Shown in pieces: positions 33,285 through 43,474 of a DNA stretch of 64,000 nt. Source of the stretch: Runella sp. CRIBMP (GTDB lineage Bacteria > Bacteroidota > Bacteroidia > Cytophagales > Spirosomataceae); the NCBI RefSeq assembly GCF_009905605.1, contig NZ_JAAAKZ010000002.1, positions 620,001 through 684,000 on the forward strand, in the 5' to 3' direction. Under the pieces are notes generated by a model that searched no databases, had not been told where the DNA came from, and was given only the letters and a program-made list of their open reading frames with translations. The first letter of the stretch is position 1. Each line of letters starts with the position of its first letter. A program made the translations under genes and the position numbers.

Positions 33285-34253
33285 ATGACGTCAATAGCTG
33301 ATTTGAATTCTACCGAAAAACAAAGCCTTCATCCCCGAAATCCCCACCGTTTCCGATACGATTTTTCCGCACTTATTAAAAGTTGCCCCGCATTGGCTCC
33401 TTTTGTTATGCGCAACAAATACCAAGACGAGTCGGTTGATTTTGCAAATCCCGAGGCGGTCAAAATGCTCAACAAAGCCATACTTATTCATTTTTACGGC
33501 ATTCAATACTGGGACATCCCCGCCAATTATCTTCGGCCTCCCATTCCCGGTCGGGCCGATTATATTCATTATTTGGCCGATTTATTGGGTTCGGTCAATG
33601 ATAACGTAATTCCAATCGGCAAGGAAATTACGGGGCTTGACATCGGAGTGGGTGCCAATTGTGTCTATCCCATTATTGGGCACCAAAGTTACGGTTGGCA
33701 TTTTGTGGGGTCGGATATTGACCCCAAAGCGATTCAGAATGCCAAACGAATTGTGACGGCCAATCCTGTGCTTACCCCCTTCGTTGAATGTCGTCTGCAA
33801 ACAACTCCCACCGCCATTTTTAAGGGCATTGTGCAAGCCAACGAAAAATTTGATTTTACGATGTGTAACCCTCCTTTTCATGCTTCATTGGCCGAAGCCA
33901 CCGCGGGGACACAGCGCAAATGGCAAAACTTGGGACGGACAAGTGCCACCCAAAAAGAAACCCTGAATTTTGGCGGACAAAACGCCGAATTATGGTGTGA
34001 AGGAGGCGAAAAAGCATTTGTTACCAAGATGATTGAGCAAAGTACCCAAATCGCCAACCAATGTTTTTGGTTTACTTCATTGGTTTCTAAAAAAACGACA
34101 TTGCCCTTTTTATACAAAGCCCTAAAAAAGGCAAAAGCCTTTGAAATACAGACGATTGAAATGGCTCAAGGACAAAAAGTCAGTCGCATGGTAGCGTGGA
34201 CTTTCCTCGGGACCCATCAACAGAAAGTGTGGCGGCAGGAAAGATGGCAGTAA
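33285..34253 (+). CDS. rlmF: 23S rRNA (adenine-1618-N6)-methyltransferase RlmF
   Basis: The protein has 322 residues. RlmF methylates N6 of A1618 in 23S rRNA. The start region [17 protein letters not shown], the AdoMet-binding [15 protein letters not shown], and the N6-methylase motif CNPPFHAS are characteristic. The length fits the family (about 310-330). ATG 33285 gives a normal N-terminus. It is a single-gene unit on the plus strand. Confidence 0.93.
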   Translation: MTSIADLNSTEKQSLHPRNPHRFRYDFSALIKSCPALAPFVMRNKYQDESVDFANPEAVKMLNKAILIHFYGIQYWDIPANYLRPPIPGRADYIHYLADLLGSVNDNVIPIGKEITGLDIGVGANCVYPIIGHQSYGWHFVGSDIDPKAIQNAKRIVTANPVLTPFVECRLQTTPTAIFKGIVQANEKFDFTMCNPPFHASLAEATAGTQRKWQNLGRTSATQKETLNFGGQNAELWCEGGEKAFVTKMIEQSTQIANQCFWFTSLVSKKTTLPFLYKALKKAKAFEIQTIEMAQGQKVSRMVAWTFLGTHQQKVWRQERWQ

Positions 34254-34270
34254 AACAAAAGAAGCCATTT

Positions 34271-34412
34271 TTATAACCCCACAAATTCTGGATTGAGTTG
34301 AAGGCGGCGTTCGGGGTTAAGATTGCTTTCCTGAATCAGCCTATTGGGCGTGACTCCTGCAAAACGTTTGAAATCTTTGACCAAATGCTGGTAATCGTTT
34401 TGGTGGTAAACA
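34271..34412 (-). pseudogene. C-terminal remnant of an AraC-family regulator gene
   Basis: The minus strand encodes HQNDYQHLVKDFKRFAGVTP, then NRLIQESNLNPERR, ending in TAA at 34271. It matches the end of the second HTH in the AraC regulators at 27342 (YDYQHLVRDFKEFTNLTP) and 36110. Only about 47 codons are left and no start is present. It follows the two membrane-protein genes, the position in which intact AraC paralogues sit elsewhere in this window. Confidence 0.8.
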
Positions 34413-34449
34413 ATCCTTGAATTTAACAGTGCTTAAAAAACAACACAAA

Positions 34450-35388
34450 CTAATCACCATTCAAAATCGACGGCTTTATTTTCAGAAACATCCAAGCTAC
34501 AATGACCTGTAAGGCCAGACCCGCGGGCGCTCTGTAGATCAAATCGTCTGTCCCCAATTTCTTAATTAATGACAACAAATAAGCGCTGTTTAGTGGGACT
34601 TGAAAATCAGGCACAAAGTAGAGCAACGTAATCACAAAAAGGTAAAGTACAAGTAACAAATAGCCTGTCACCAAGTATTTTGGAATTTCTTTCGGTCTGC
34701 GCCAGTACATAGCAATCAACAGAAAAATAGGAGAGAAAGCAGCAAAAACGAACATAATGCCAAACAATAGGTTGGGAGGCGTTTGTCGATAGGTCAGCCA
34801 GTCCTTTGCCCCCACGGTTTCCCATAGAGGATAAGCCAAGCTACCTTCGATGCTCGTTGTACCCATATTATAGAAGTTCAACACGACGACAAGCAGGAAT
34901 ATCCATTTGGCTGCGGGTTTAACGTCTTGGAGATACGTATGCAGGAATGAAATAAGGATAACCACTTGTAAGGCGGAAGGGATAATTTGGAAATAAAGCG
35001 TTTGGGACAGCAGGTATTGGTTTTGCGCCGCATTATAGCCCGTGATCGCCCATTGGTTATAGATAGGCATCATCACCCATAGAGTAGTTACTAGGGAAAT
35101 CATGCCTAACACAACGCTGACATAAATAGCCCTTTTGGGAAAGAAATTGGGTGCTAGCCAAATCATTGAAATCGCCGACAACAGCATCAAAACGGCTGGA
35201 ACGTTCCCAACCCAAATCATTAAGTCGTTGTACGTCTTTGCATAAAGCAGAAAGTTTTCATGCACATTGCCAAATTGAGGATTTACAATGAATTGCAACA
35301 TCATCGTGATGCCGAAGTGACGCAACGTAAGAATGCTATACATGAGCAAAGCCCATTTTGTGGCAGTGGTATTGTAGTTGACAGGCAT
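34450..35388 (-). CDS. Multi-pass membrane protein of unknown function
   Basis: The protein has 312 residues and about 8 predicted helices (for example VLMLLSAISMIWLAPNFF and LLVLYLFVITLLYFV). I do not recognise a family. ATG 35388 is used; an in-frame GTG at 35424 would add 12 residues. It is the second gene of a pair with the membrane protein at 35427, 38 bp apart, and is followed by an AraC remnant. Likely an integral inner-membrane protein. Confidence 0.65.
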   Translation of the reverse strand: MPVNYNTTATKWALLMYSILTLRHFGITMMLQFIVNPQFGNVHENFLLYAKTYNDLMIWVGNVPAVLMLLSAISMIWLAPNFFPKRAIYVSVVLGMISLVTTLWVMMPIYNQWAITGYNAAQNQYLLSQTLYFQIIPSALQVVILISFLHTYLQDVKPAAKWIFLLVVVLNFYNMGTTSIEGSLAYPLWETVGAKDWLTYRQTPPNLLFGIMFVFAAFSPIFLLIAMYWRRPKEIPKYLVTGYLLLVLYLFVITLLYFVPDFQVPLNSAYLLSLIKKLGTDDLIYRAPAGLALQVIVAWMFLKIKPSILNGD

Positions 35389-35426
35389 GGGAAAGTTGCT
35401 TTTCTTCGTATTTGAAAATGGCACTT

Positions 35427-35987
35427 TTAACTAAAGCTATGTTTCACTTCTGAACACCGTTGCCATGCCACTATTCCCAACACAATCCAAGGAATGCCCC
35501 AAAAGCCAATGATGGCAGCAGGCCTTTGGCCAGTGATGATTAGTAGAGGAAACATACATAAGAACGGAAAACAGCCAACCACCAAAGGAACATAACGTTT
35601 CCAATCAGTCCACACTTTTTCTTTAATGCTCGCCACGCCTACCAATATCATTCCCAACCCAGTTAAGAACGCACCCAATGGAGCAAATGGTAACGGCATC
35701 CATTGCCCCAAAATATAGGAAACAGCACCAGCAATTGACACATAAAAGAAATTGCGCCGTTTGCCTACACCCGTCGGCTCGCCTGTTTGCCAAAGAGAAA
35801 CTATCCCTATAAGCATAGAAGCAGTACCTATAACGCCAACCCAAGATTGTAAGTTTTGCGGAATCAGGTCATCCAATAAAAATAGAAAAGGCAAGATGAG
35901 CTTACCTTTTCCACCTTCATCAACAGCTCCTAAAAACCAGAAAGGAAAGCTAAAAGCCAAGTAGGTTATCAAGTGATAATAAAACAA
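35427..35987 (-). CDS. Small multi-pass membrane protein of unknown function
   Basis: The protein has about 186 residues and 5-6 hydrophobic helices. The reading frame begins with TTG at 35987 (FYYHLITYLAFSFPFWFLGA). No upstream or nearby ATG fits before residue 58, so a non-ATG start is likely or the gene is truncated at the 5' end. It precedes the 312-residue membrane protein gene on the same strand and follows AraC paralogue 3. No family is recognised. Confidence 0.55.
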   Translation of the reverse strand: MFYYHLITYLAFSFPFWFLGAVDEGGKGKLILPFLFLLDDLIPQNLQSWVGVIGTASMLIGIVSLWQTGEPTGVGKRRNFFYVSIAGAVSYILGQWMPLPFAPLGAFLTGLGMILVGVASIKEKVWTDWKRYVPLVVGCFPFLCMFPLLIITGQRPAAIIGFWGIPWIVLGIVAWQRCSEVKHSFS

Positions 35988-36109
35988 ATAGCAGCTCGGC
36001 GAAGATGGGTAATGTGTGTTTCAGTAATCATAAAAAAACTAGAGTTTATGGTTTCCTGCAAATCTATCTAAACACTTGAGATGAGACTTAGTAAAAAAAC
36101 GACATTCTA

Positions 36110-36895
36110 TCAATAAATCACGGCCTTCTCAAAATCAAACCCACTCGGAACTGCACCCGTAAATTGCTTAAAATCACGCAGTAAGTGATTGTGATCAAAG
36201 TATTCACAGTCGTACGCAATGTGCATCCAACTCAACTGAGGAGCCTTTTGCTTCAGTTTCATTGCCTGATTGAAGCGCGAAATACGGCTATAAAATTTGG
36301 GCGAGACGCCCGTTCGCTCCAGAAATTTTCGTTCAAATTGACGACTGCTCAAACAAGCATCTTGCGCCAATTGATCCAAAGAAAAATGGTGAAAATTGGA
36401 TTGCTCCAACACCGCATCAATGGCATGTTTTTCTACCTTGTACTCCACGATTTTTCGAAGTAAAAACCCTTCTGTGATGCTCACCATTTCTCCAAACGTA
36501 GCAGCGTTTTCAATCCTTTCTCGTATTTCCTTGATTTCGTTTCCCAATACCAGACTGATTTCTTCATAGCTACCCGTAAATAATGTCATCGGAATACCAA
36601 ACAATCGAAAAAAGCCCGACGGTTGCAGCAGAATTTTAAACATTAGATAGTTACTGGGAATCAACAAGTTATGACGAGAAGTAGTCTGCCCTATAATAAT
36701 ATTGTCAGGAATTTTTTGGGTCGAATTATCCAGATAGTTTACGTATAGTTTATCTTTTGGATAAAAATAAAGTGCTGTTTCGGGAATTGGGGCAATTGGC
36801 AGACTCATTCGGGGATTATTATGCCGAACTTGCAAATACCAATAGGCTTTTATAAAAGGTCGCAGGGCTGGATGTGGCGGTAAAATTTGAAGCAT
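36110..36895 (-). CDS. AraC-family transcriptional regulator (paralogue 3)
   Basis: The protein has 261 residues. The N-terminal domain contains LLQPSGFFRLFGIPMTLFTG, as in the paralogues at 22665 and 27342. The C-terminal double HTH has LAQDACLSSRQFERKFLERT and CEYFDHNHLLRDFKQFTGAV. It lies 122 bp upstream of the membrane-protein pair on the same strand and may control it. Confidence 0.88.
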   Translation of the reverse strand: MLQILPPHPALRPFIKAYWYLQVRHNNPRMSLPIAPIPETALYFYPKDKLYVNYLDNSTQKIPDNIIIGQTTSRHNLLIPSNYLMFKILLQPSGFFRLFGIPMTLFTGSYEEISLVLGNEIKEIRERIENAATFGEMVSITEGFLLRKIVEYKVEKHAIDAVLEQSNFHHFSLDQLAQDACLSSRQFERKFLERTGVSPKFYSRISRFNQAMKLKQKAPQLSWMHIAYDCEYFDHNHLLRDFKQFTGAVPSGFDFEKAVIY

Positions 36896-36984
36896 AACAA
36901 GGCAGGGTCTATTTTATTAAAATAAACCCAAAGTCCCTGATATTCAAAGAAAAAAAAGAAGAAGTTATTAAACGGTAATTAGAA

Positions 36985-37782
36985 CTACACGGCCGTAAAA
37001 CTCATACCCGCGGCTTCATCGGCCAATTTACGGGCATTTTCTTTGCCCAAATATTTGTCAATTAAATAATGTGCTACGTACAAAACAGGCGTTGTCAACA
37101 ACGCAATACAACCTTTGTAAATGTAATTGATGCTGCCCACCTGTAAAATCTGCGTTACCGACCAGTTGCCGAAAAGGTAAAAGGCAATAAAAATCACGAC
37201 GAAGCTGTCTACCAATTGTGAAAACAGCGTTGAGCCCGTAGCTCTCAACCAAATGTATTTGCTGCCCGTACGCCGGCGCAACCACGAAAAAACGGTTACA
37301 TCCAACACTTGCCCGATCAAAAAAGCAACAATCGACCCAAGCATAATACCGAGACCTTGCCGAAAAATCGCGTTGAAGGCCCCGTCGATGTTCATGGCGT
37401 TGCCGTGGCTGTCTTTACTGTTGACCTCCAACCAAAATTGAGCGGGTGGCAGTGATGTGGTAGCGTAAATGACGATGTACATGTAAGCAATGAAAATAGC
37501 CGTCAGGTACGAAATACGACGAACGCCTTTTTTTCCAAAATACTCGTTGATAATGTCAGAAGTAATAAACACAATCGGCCAGTTGACCACCCCAGCCGAC
37601 ATGTTAAAATCTAGCTTTGTACCAAACAAAGGCAACTGAGCGGGCGAGGTGCCGAGTAGGGCTTCAACGGAAAATATTTTGACGCCGATAATCTCCGCAA
37701 TCAGCGCATTGGTCAAAAAAAGACCACACAAAGCGAGGAACAGAAACTGCTTTTTCTGTTCAAAAGGGGTAGAAGTGGGCAT
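36985..37782 (-). CDS. Queuosine precursor transporter (YhhQ/VUT family)
   Basis: The protein has 265 residues and about 6 membrane helices. The family motifs NALIAEIIGVKIFSVE, TSDIINEYFGKKGVRRISYL and GSIVAFLIGQVLDVTVFSWL identify the COG1738 vitamin uptake transporter that imports queuosine precursors such as preQ0/preQ1 for tRNA modification. It lies 25 bp downstream of the YyaL-like gene on the same strand. The assignment is by family only; no queuosine genes lie nearby. Confidence 0.87.
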   Translation of the reverse strand: MPTSTPFEQKKQFLFLALCGLFLTNALIAEIIGVKIFSVEALLGTSPAQLPLFGTKLDFNMSAGVVNWPIVFITSDIINEYFGKKGVRRISYLTAIFIAYMYIVIYATTSLPPAQFWLEVNSKDSHGNAMNIDGAFNAIFRQGLGIMLGSIVAFLIGQVLDVTVFSWLRRRTGSKYIWLRATGSTLFSQLVDSFVVIFIAFYLFGNWSVTQILQVGSINYIYKGCIALLTTPVLYVAHYLIDKYLGKENARKLADEAAGMSFTAV

Positions 37783-37807
37783 GGGTAGGCGGGATGCGAT
37801 ATGGGTT

Positions 37808-39940
37808 TTATTCGTTGATATAATTCAGTTGTTTCCAAACGTCTTCCATCGTATTAACCGGCAATTGGCAGGTTTTGTTAAAGCAAACGTACACCGTTGT
37901 CTGCTCCTGTTTGGCAATACGGTCCTGCAAAAGAGGTAAATTCGAAACCGTTTTTGTACCAACCAGTATTTTGTTTGGCACAAAACGCTCTTCTAATTGT
38001 TGACGAAAATGTTCCATTTCTTCCCCGACGATGGCGATTTCGGCCGTAGGTTGCGCCCTTAATGCGTACAATGCCGCCCAATTGGTGCCCCATTGCACGT
38101 CGGTCAGGAGTGCATTCCGCATTTTTGCCAACATCCAATCCGCTAACTTTACGTAGTCGGCGTAGTCAAACAATGTTCCTAAAGCAAACAGATTATGGGC
38201 CATGAGCGAATTGGAGGCGGGCATCACGTTGTCAAAAACCTCTTTTTTTCGCGCAATCAATTCTTCGGCATTGCCATCCGTAAAATAAAAAAGTTCATCT
38301 TCGGGATCGTACAGATTTTCGACCGCGTAGGCCATTAAATGCAACGCTTCGTCGAGCCATTCTTCTTCAAAAGTGGCTTGATAAAGACCCAAATAGCCAT
38401 CAATGACCGCCGCATAATCCTCCAAAAAACCGACGATACTCGCTTTGCCGTTTTTGTAGCTATGCCACAGTTGGTGGTTTGGCGCGGTCATTTTTCCTTT
38501 CAAAAATTGCGCATTTTTTAAGGCTAACTCTTTAAACTTTTCTTCGCCAAACGCCCGATAAGCATCGGTCAATCCTTTCAGCATCAAGCCATTCCACGAA
38601 GCCAATATCTTATCATCCAACCCAGGGCGGATTCTGCTTTCCCGCGCTTTGAAGAGTTTTTGAAGGGCATTTTGGTATTCTGAGTCTTTTTCAAACAGGC
38701 CCTTCATCAAATGACTTAAAGGTGGGCCTACCCACCATCCCGATTTTTCGTTGGTTTCCGTAGGTAAATGGGGCAATCCCTTTCCCGGCGCGAAACTCAT
38801 CAAATCTAAATGCAAATGGTTATACCCATGCTCCCAATTTCCAGAGGCTCTGATGTTGTATAATTTAGAAAACCATTCAAAATCATCTCCTAATACTGAC
38901 TTCAATTCCGTCTGCGTCCAGATGTAAAATTTTCCCTCAATTCCTTCACTATCAGCATCAAGTGCCGAATAAAACCCGCCCTCCATACTAGTCATTTCGC
39001 GCGCCAGCCAATCAATGGTCTCGTACACGCGACTTTTGTACAAATCACTCTTGGTCAGGGTATATGCTTCAGAAAAAATGCTCACCAACTGGCCATTATC
39101 GTAAAGCATTTTTTCAAAGTGCGGAATAAACCACTCATCATCCACCGAATAACGCGCCCATCCACCACCTACGTGGTCATAAATCCCCCCCAACGCAATA
39201 CGGTTGAGCGACAATTCAATATGCCTTAGCGCCTCTGGATTGTGAGAAACGGCATAGTATCGCAACAAAAATTTATAAATAGAAGGCATGGGAAATTTGG
39301 GGCCCCGGTCCATGCCACCTTTTTCGGTATCAAAATGGCCCTTTATTTTCTCAAACATCTCGTCCAAGTCGTTCCGCATTTGGACGGAGGAAAAAGGTTG
39401 CTCCGAAGCGAGCCCTTCTCCTATCTGATTGTCTACGTGGAGGTTATATTTTTCAGATTCTTTGACCAGCATATTGTCTGTGAACCCAGCAGCCGATTTT
39501 ACCAAATCTTTGTGATGATTCACAAAAGCATTTTTAACACTTCCTAGCAATTGCACCCAATTTTGAGCGGGCAAATACGTAACCCCGTAAAAAGGCTTGG
39601 CGTCGGGCAGCAAAAAAACATTAAGTGGCCAACCGCCCCGCGCACCCATGGCATGAATGGCGTCCATGTAAATGGCATCAACATCGGGGCGTTCTTCGCG
39701 GTCTACTTTTATACATACAAAATCGGCGTTCATCACACCCGCAACCTGCTCTTTTTCAAAGCTTTCGCGCTCCATCACATGGCACCAATGGCAAGCCGAA
39801 TAGCCAATGCTCACAATAATGGGCTTATTTTCGGTACGGGCCTTGGTCAGTGCTTCTTCGCCCCACGGATACCAGTCTACAGGATTGTGGGCGTGTTGAA
39901 GCAAATACGGTGAGGTTTCGTTTATGAGACGATTTGGCAT
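37808..39940 (-). CDS. Thioredoxin-domain protein of the YyaL/spermatogenesis-associated 20 family
   Basis: The protein has 710 residues. An N-terminal DUF255/thioredoxin-like domain (about 1-165) opens with [20 protein letters not shown] and carries a CxxC-like [16 protein letters not shown]. It is followed by an (alpha/alpha)6 toroid of N-acylglucosamine 2-epimerase type with motifs such as [20 protein letters not shown]. The cellular role is not established. The downstream neighbour is the queuosine transporter gene. Confidence 0.93.
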   Translation of the reverse strand: MPNRLINETSPYLLQHAHNPVDWYPWGEEALTKARTENKPIIVSIGYSACHWCHVMERESFEKEQVAGVMNADFVCIKVDREERPDVDAIYMDAIHAMGARGGWPLNVFLLPDAKPFYGVTYLPAQNWVQLLGSVKNAFVNHHKDLVKSAAGFTDNMLVKESEKYNLHVDNQIGEGLASEQPFSSVQMRNDLDEMFEKIKGHFDTEKGGMDRGPKFPMPSIYKFLLRYYAVSHNPEALRHIELSLNRIALGGIYDHVGGGWARYSVDDEWFIPHFEKMLYDNGQLVSIFSEAYTLTKSDLYKSRVYETIDWLAREMTSMEGGFYSALDADSEGIEGKFYIWTQTELKSVLGDDFEWFSKLYNIRASGNWEHGYNHLHLDLMSFAPGKGLPHLPTETNEKSGWWVGPPLSHLMKGLFEKDSEYQNALQKLFKARESRIRPGLDDKILASWNGLMLKGLTDAYRAFGEEKFKELALKNAQFLKGKMTAPNHQLWHSYKNGKASIVGFLEDYAAVIDGYLGLYQATFEEEWLDEALHLMAYAVENLYDPEDELFYFTDGNAEELIARKKEVFDNVMPASNSLMAHNLFALGTLFDYADYVKLADWMLAKMRNALLTDVQWGTNWAALYALRAQPTAEIAIVGEEMEHFRQQLEERFVPNKILVGTKTVSNLPLLQDRIAKQEQTTVYVCFNKTCQLPVNTMEDVWKQLNYINE

Positions 39941-40002
39941 GGCTGATTGTGTGGATTAGTAAAAATGATACATTTGGAATGTGCAGAAAATATAAAGGTT
40001 GG

Positions 40003-40500
40003 TTACAACAGTTTTTCCATGATAAAATCTTCCATCAGAAAGCCGTCGCCGATGTCAATGTTTTCATTTCCCACGATATTAAAACCCATTTTTTCGTAAA
40101 AACCAACGGCTTTGTTGTAACGGTTTACGTTGAGCAACAGGGCTTTATTTTCGTTTTGGGTGGCAATTTCTCCGACTTGATTAATGAGCAATGCCCCCAC
40201 TCCTTTTCCCTGACTAGCGGGCAATAAGTAAATCTTATGAATCTTTGTTTTAGGTAACCCATTATAATTCAGCTCATAAGAAACATATCCTAGGTATTCG
40301 TTGCCTTCTTGTGCCAAAATAAATACGTGCCCCTTCTTCTCAATCTGGCTCGTCAGCGACGGAATGCTGTACATCCAGTCGAGCATATAAGCGATTTGTT
40401 TTTCAGAAAGAATAGCCCCAAAAGTAGCAGGCCAAGTTTCGTAAGCTATGCGCTTGATTTCGGGCAAATGTGCTTGGGAAGCGGTAATCAGTTTAATCAT
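40003..40500 (-). CDS. GNAT-family N-acetyltransferase
   Basis: The protein has 165 residues. The acetyl-CoA loop is seen in KIYLLPASQGKGVGALLINQ (motif A, Q-x-x-G-x-G) and the later NVNRYNKAVGFYEKMGFNIV. The acceptor is unknown. It is a single gene on the minus strand, 63 bp downstream... in genome order of the YyaL-like gene start, and diverges from the NlpC/P60 gene. Confidence 0.87.
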   Translation of the reverse strand: MIKLITASQAHLPEIKRIAYETWPATFGAILSEKQIAYMLDWMYSIPSLTSQIEKKGHVFILAQEGNEYLGYVSYELNYNGLPKTKIHKIYLLPASQGKGVGALLINQVGEIATQNENKALLLNVNRYNKAVGFYEKMGFNIVGNENIDIGDGFLMEDFIMEKLL

Positions 40501-40631
40501 TCTTGGTGGTTGGGCTTTTTTCTAAAACAGTTTTTGGTTTTCAAAGTTCCCCAAAAAGATGAGAGACTTTTCTACCTTGCAAACAACGCGAAAATTGAAA
40601 AATATCCACGCTAATTTACTTATTCGTTCGT

Positions 40632-40639
40632 TATTTTTG
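40632..40639 (+). promoter_or_regulatory. Putative -7 element of the NlpC/P60 gene
   Basis: TATTTTTG matches TAnnTTTG and lies 61 bp upstream of the ATG at 40700, inside the divergent spacer. A clear -33 TTG is not seen. Confidence 0.35.
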
Positions 40640-40699
40640 CAGAATCCGCCCTTGAGGTACGCAGTAAATAGTTTTCCTTGACCGGTTATCCCAAACGCT

Positions 40700-41296
40700 A
40701 TGCGCTTTCGTCTATTTTTCCAGTCTTTACCCAAACAACATTTAATTCTTCATGCTGGTGGTCTTTTTATTGCTTTAATGATGACTTCATGTGCGGTTTT
40801 CAGAACGTCGGAAGCCCCTTCGAGAAGTAACAACAAACGGCCCGTCGCAAAAGCCCCCGCGTCCAAACGTCCGTTGGCGGTCAAGCCCAAAGGCGCTTAT
40901 GCCAATTACGTTCGCGATGTAGTAAACACGGCCCGTACCTTCACCGGAACGCCCTACCGCAGCGGCGGCAACGACCGTCGTGGCATAGACTGCTCAGGGT
41001 TGGTTGCTAGTGTTTATAGCGAAGTAGGACTTAAAGTACCGCGTATCTCATGGCAGCAGGCCGAATTTGGCACCGAAGTCGAAGAAGTACACGACATCAA
41101 AGCAGGCGACTGGATTTTTTACGTCCCAGATGCGGGTAAAGCGGGCTACGTATCGCACGTAGGCATCGTGACGGAAGTAAGGGGCAAAAACGAAATCCTG
41201 TTCATTCACGCCTCATCATCCAAGGGCGTTCGGGAAGATAATCTCTATTCAAAATACTTCAAAAACCGCTTTGTAAAGGCAATACGGCCTTTTTAA
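40700..41296 (+). CDS. NlpC/P60 (C40) cell-wall hydrolase, lipoprotein
   Basis: The protein has 198 residues. A lipobox (LMMTSC, about residue 31) suggests a lipoprotein, followed by a basic Lys/Pro linker. The catalytic domain has RRGIDCSGLVASVYSEVG (nucleophile Cys), YVSHVGIVTEV (His) and ILFIHASSSKG (third polar residue). It cleaves peptide stems of peptidoglycan. Its stop is 5 bp from the end of the convergent formylglycine-type lipoprotein gene. Confidence 0.9.
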   Translation: MRFRLFFQSLPKQHLILHAGGLFIALMMTSCAVFRTSEAPSRSNNKRPVAKAPASKRPLAVKPKGAYANYVRDVVNTARTFTGTPYRSGGNDRRGIDCSGLVASVYSEVGLKVPRISWQQAEFGTEVEEVHDIKAGDWIFYVPDAGKAGYVSHVGIVTEVRGKNEILFIHASSSKGVREDNLYSKYFKNRFVKAIRPF

Positions 41297-41301
41297 ACGA
41301 T

Positions 41302-42096
41302 TTATTTTGCATCTGCGGCCAATCGAAAACCAATCGTGTTGTTGGTAAAAGTCTCGACGTTGGGCGTAGTGCCAAAAATGGGACCTCCCCTGTACGTTAT
41401 TCTACAATAGCTACTGCCATACATGTACGAGCCCCCGCGATGCACATGTACCGCTCCCTGACTGGGTGCGCTCGGCCCTTTGGGATTGGTCGCAGGCTCT
41501 TTTGAATACGGCCCATACCAGTCACTACACCATTCCCACACGTTTCCGCTCATATCATAAAGCCCCAGTTCATTTGCTTGTTTTTGCCCTCCAGGACGAG
41601 TTGAGCGACCACTATTAGCATCGTACCAGCCCACCTCCGCCAGGGAATTGCTTCCCGCAAAAATAAACCCTTGACTTTTGTTTCCTCCCCGGGCGGCAAA
41701 TTCCCATTCTGCTTCTGTGGGCAAACGATACGCTTGGCCCGTTTCCTGACTTAACCAATTACAATACGCCACGGCATCATTCCATGTGACACCTACCACA
41801 GGATTTTCATCTTTTTGGTTGGCAGGGGCGGTTCGGCCCGTTACGGCACAAAAATCACGGTATTGCTTCACGGTCACTTCGTATTTGCTGAGGTAGAAAC
41901 TGCCCAGCGTTACGGCATGAACGGGGACTTCATCGTCTCTCTTTTGAGTATCCAAAATATTATCATTGGCCCGGCGTCCCATATCAAAACTCCCTCCGTC
42001 GATTAAAACCATATCAAAAAGGGTATTGAATGAAGGCTCCTCCCACTTACAACTGGTCAGCGAGAACAAAAGAAGGTAAAAACTGATTTTTTTCAT
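41302..42096 (-). CDS. Formylglycine-generating-enzyme-like (SUMF1 domain) lipoprotein
   Basis: The protein has 264 residues. A lipobox (FSLTSC) is followed by the SUMF1/FGE fold: FDMGRR, EVPVHAVTLGSFYLSKYEVT, YRLPTEAEWEFAARGG, GNVWEWCSDWYG and FRLAADAK. One Cys near the usual active site remains (GSSYCRITYRGG), so true formylglycine-generating activity is uncertain. Bacteroidota have many such lipoproteins, including GldJ/GldK of gliding. ATG 42096 is preferred over one five codons earlier because it gives a standard lipoprotein signal. It follows the TPR gene on the same strand, 24 bp apart. Confidence 0.85.
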   Translation of the reverse strand: MKKISFYLLLFSLTSCKWEEPSFNTLFDMVLIDGGSFDMGRRANDNILDTQKRDDEVPVHAVTLGSFYLSKYEVTVKQYRDFCAVTGRTAPANQKDENPVVGVTWNDAVAYCNWLSQETGQAYRLPTEAEWEFAARGGNKSQGFIFAGSNSLAEVGWYDANSGRSTRPGGQKQANELGLYDMSGNVWEWCSDWYGPYSKEPATNPKGPSAPSQGAVHVHRGGSYMYGSSYCRITYRGGPIFGTTPNVETFTNNTIGFRLAADAK

Positions 42097-42120
42097 GGCG
42101 TATAAGTGCAATTATGATGC

Positions 42121-43341
42121 TTAGAATTGATACTGTAGAGCCAAGCCCCACTGTTGAGAGGCCGAATTTAACTTCAAAGCAGCTCGTTTTTCTTTTGGCT
42201 TTTTAAACAATAATACACTTTCAACAATCACCGCTCCCACCGCCACGCCAAGGCAGACATTCATCAATCCGTTTTTGCTCCGGGCAGCCTTGACGTCATC
42301 GTACGCCACTCGCCATTGACGGTACTCAGCCGAGCGACTGAGCGCTGTAAAATTATCCAACTTGGCTTGGTATTGATTGTTCAGAACAAACGCGTAAGCA
42401 AGGGCTCCTACTCCCACCCCCGCCGTAATAATCTTGGGCACCACCGAAGGCTTCGACGGGCTTTTTGGCAATTTAGCTTCTTCTTTTTTAACTACCTCCT
42501 GCTTAGCAATTGGCTCAGTTGGCTTATTTTCTGTGGTTTTCTTCGTTTCAGCTACTGGTTCTTTAGGTGCGGTTTTGGGCTCCTGCTGCGCTACTTTTGC
42601 GGCCTCTGCTTTTTTTTCAGTGTCGGCTTTCAGTTCTTTTTCGGTTGTGTTGATAAGATTTGCCAACACCGCTTTGGTTTGGATATCGGCGTAAGGCAGA
42701 GCCTCTTCGTAGCTTTTCTTTGCCTCAATGAATTGATTTTTAGCAAATTGTTGATTGCCTCGTTGCTGAAGATGCTCGGTGATTAGTCGCCGCGTAATGG
42801 GGTCACCGCTGTTTATTTCCAGAATTTTTTTTAGATACGCCAGCCCTTCCAAGTCGTTGCCGCGAGCCAACGCATTTTTGGCATCGGTCAAAAATGCCGC
42901 CGCCAAACGGCTAAATTTGATTTGCTCTTTTACGTACGCATCACTCCCAAAAGCAGGTACGTTGAGACAGGCCTCGTATTTCTTCTGGGCCGCTTCGTAG
43001 TCACCTCTTTTAAACAAATCATCGCCCTCTTTTCTATTCAATTCAGCGATTCGAAGGTTTTCTGACTCTTTTTCTACCTTCGGTGGTGTTTTTTTGGGGG
43101 CCGTTTGCAGGCTTGCTTTTTTTAGCGCATCATTTACCTTTTTGAGTTGGCTTTTGCAGTAGGCATCATTGTCCCGAATCCGGAGGGCGCGCTCGTAATT
43201 ATCCTTTGCGCATTGATAATCCTGCTTTACAAAACAGGCATCTCCTCGCTTTTTATAGTCATCAAAAGTGACTTTTTGAGCAAAAGACGCTCCTGAAAGC
43301 AGTAAAAGCGTCAGAAACAGAAGGAGTGATTTCATGGGCAT
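42121..43341 (-). CDS. Exported TPR protein with central coiled coil and one membrane helix
   Basis: The protein has 406 residues. A signal peptide (LLLSGASFAQ) is followed by TPR-like repeats (YKKRGDACFVKQDYQCAKDN and four more, about 25-240) and a Lys/Glu/Pro-rich linker (about 240-290). A hydrophobic segment (KIITAGVGVGALAYAFVL) and a basic C-terminus (KKPKEKRAAL) follow. Function is unknown. It heads a two-gene unit with the SUMF1-like lipoprotein, so the two may work together in an envelope complex. Confidence 0.75.
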   Translation of the reverse strand: MPMKSLLLFLTLLLLSGASFAQKVTFDDYKKRGDACFVKQDYQCAKDNYERALRIRDNDAYCKSQLKKVNDALKKASLQTAPKKTPPKVEKESENLRIAELNRKEGDDLFKRGDYEAAQKKYEACLNVPAFGSDAYVKEQIKFSRLAAAFLTDAKNALARGNDLEGLAYLKKILEINSGDPITRRLITEHLQQRGNQQFAKNQFIEAKKSYEEALPYADIQTKAVLANLINTTEKELKADTEKKAEAAKVAQQEPKTAPKEPVAETKKTTENKPTEPIAKQEVVKKEEAKLPKSPSKPSVVPKIITAGVGVGALAYAFVLNNQYQAKLDNFTALSRSAEYRQWRVAYDDVKAARSKNGLMNVCLGVAVGAVIVESVLLFKKPKEKRAALKLNSASQQWGLALQYQF

Positions 43342-43474
43342 TCGGAGGAGCTAAATGAGATTTTTCCACAACGAAAGGAATTACTGCCGCTCATTGTTAC
43401 GCCAATTTAACGCTTATTCTCCTCACCCACAACGATGATTTACTTAACGGTAAACACCTACGTGCCTTACATGG

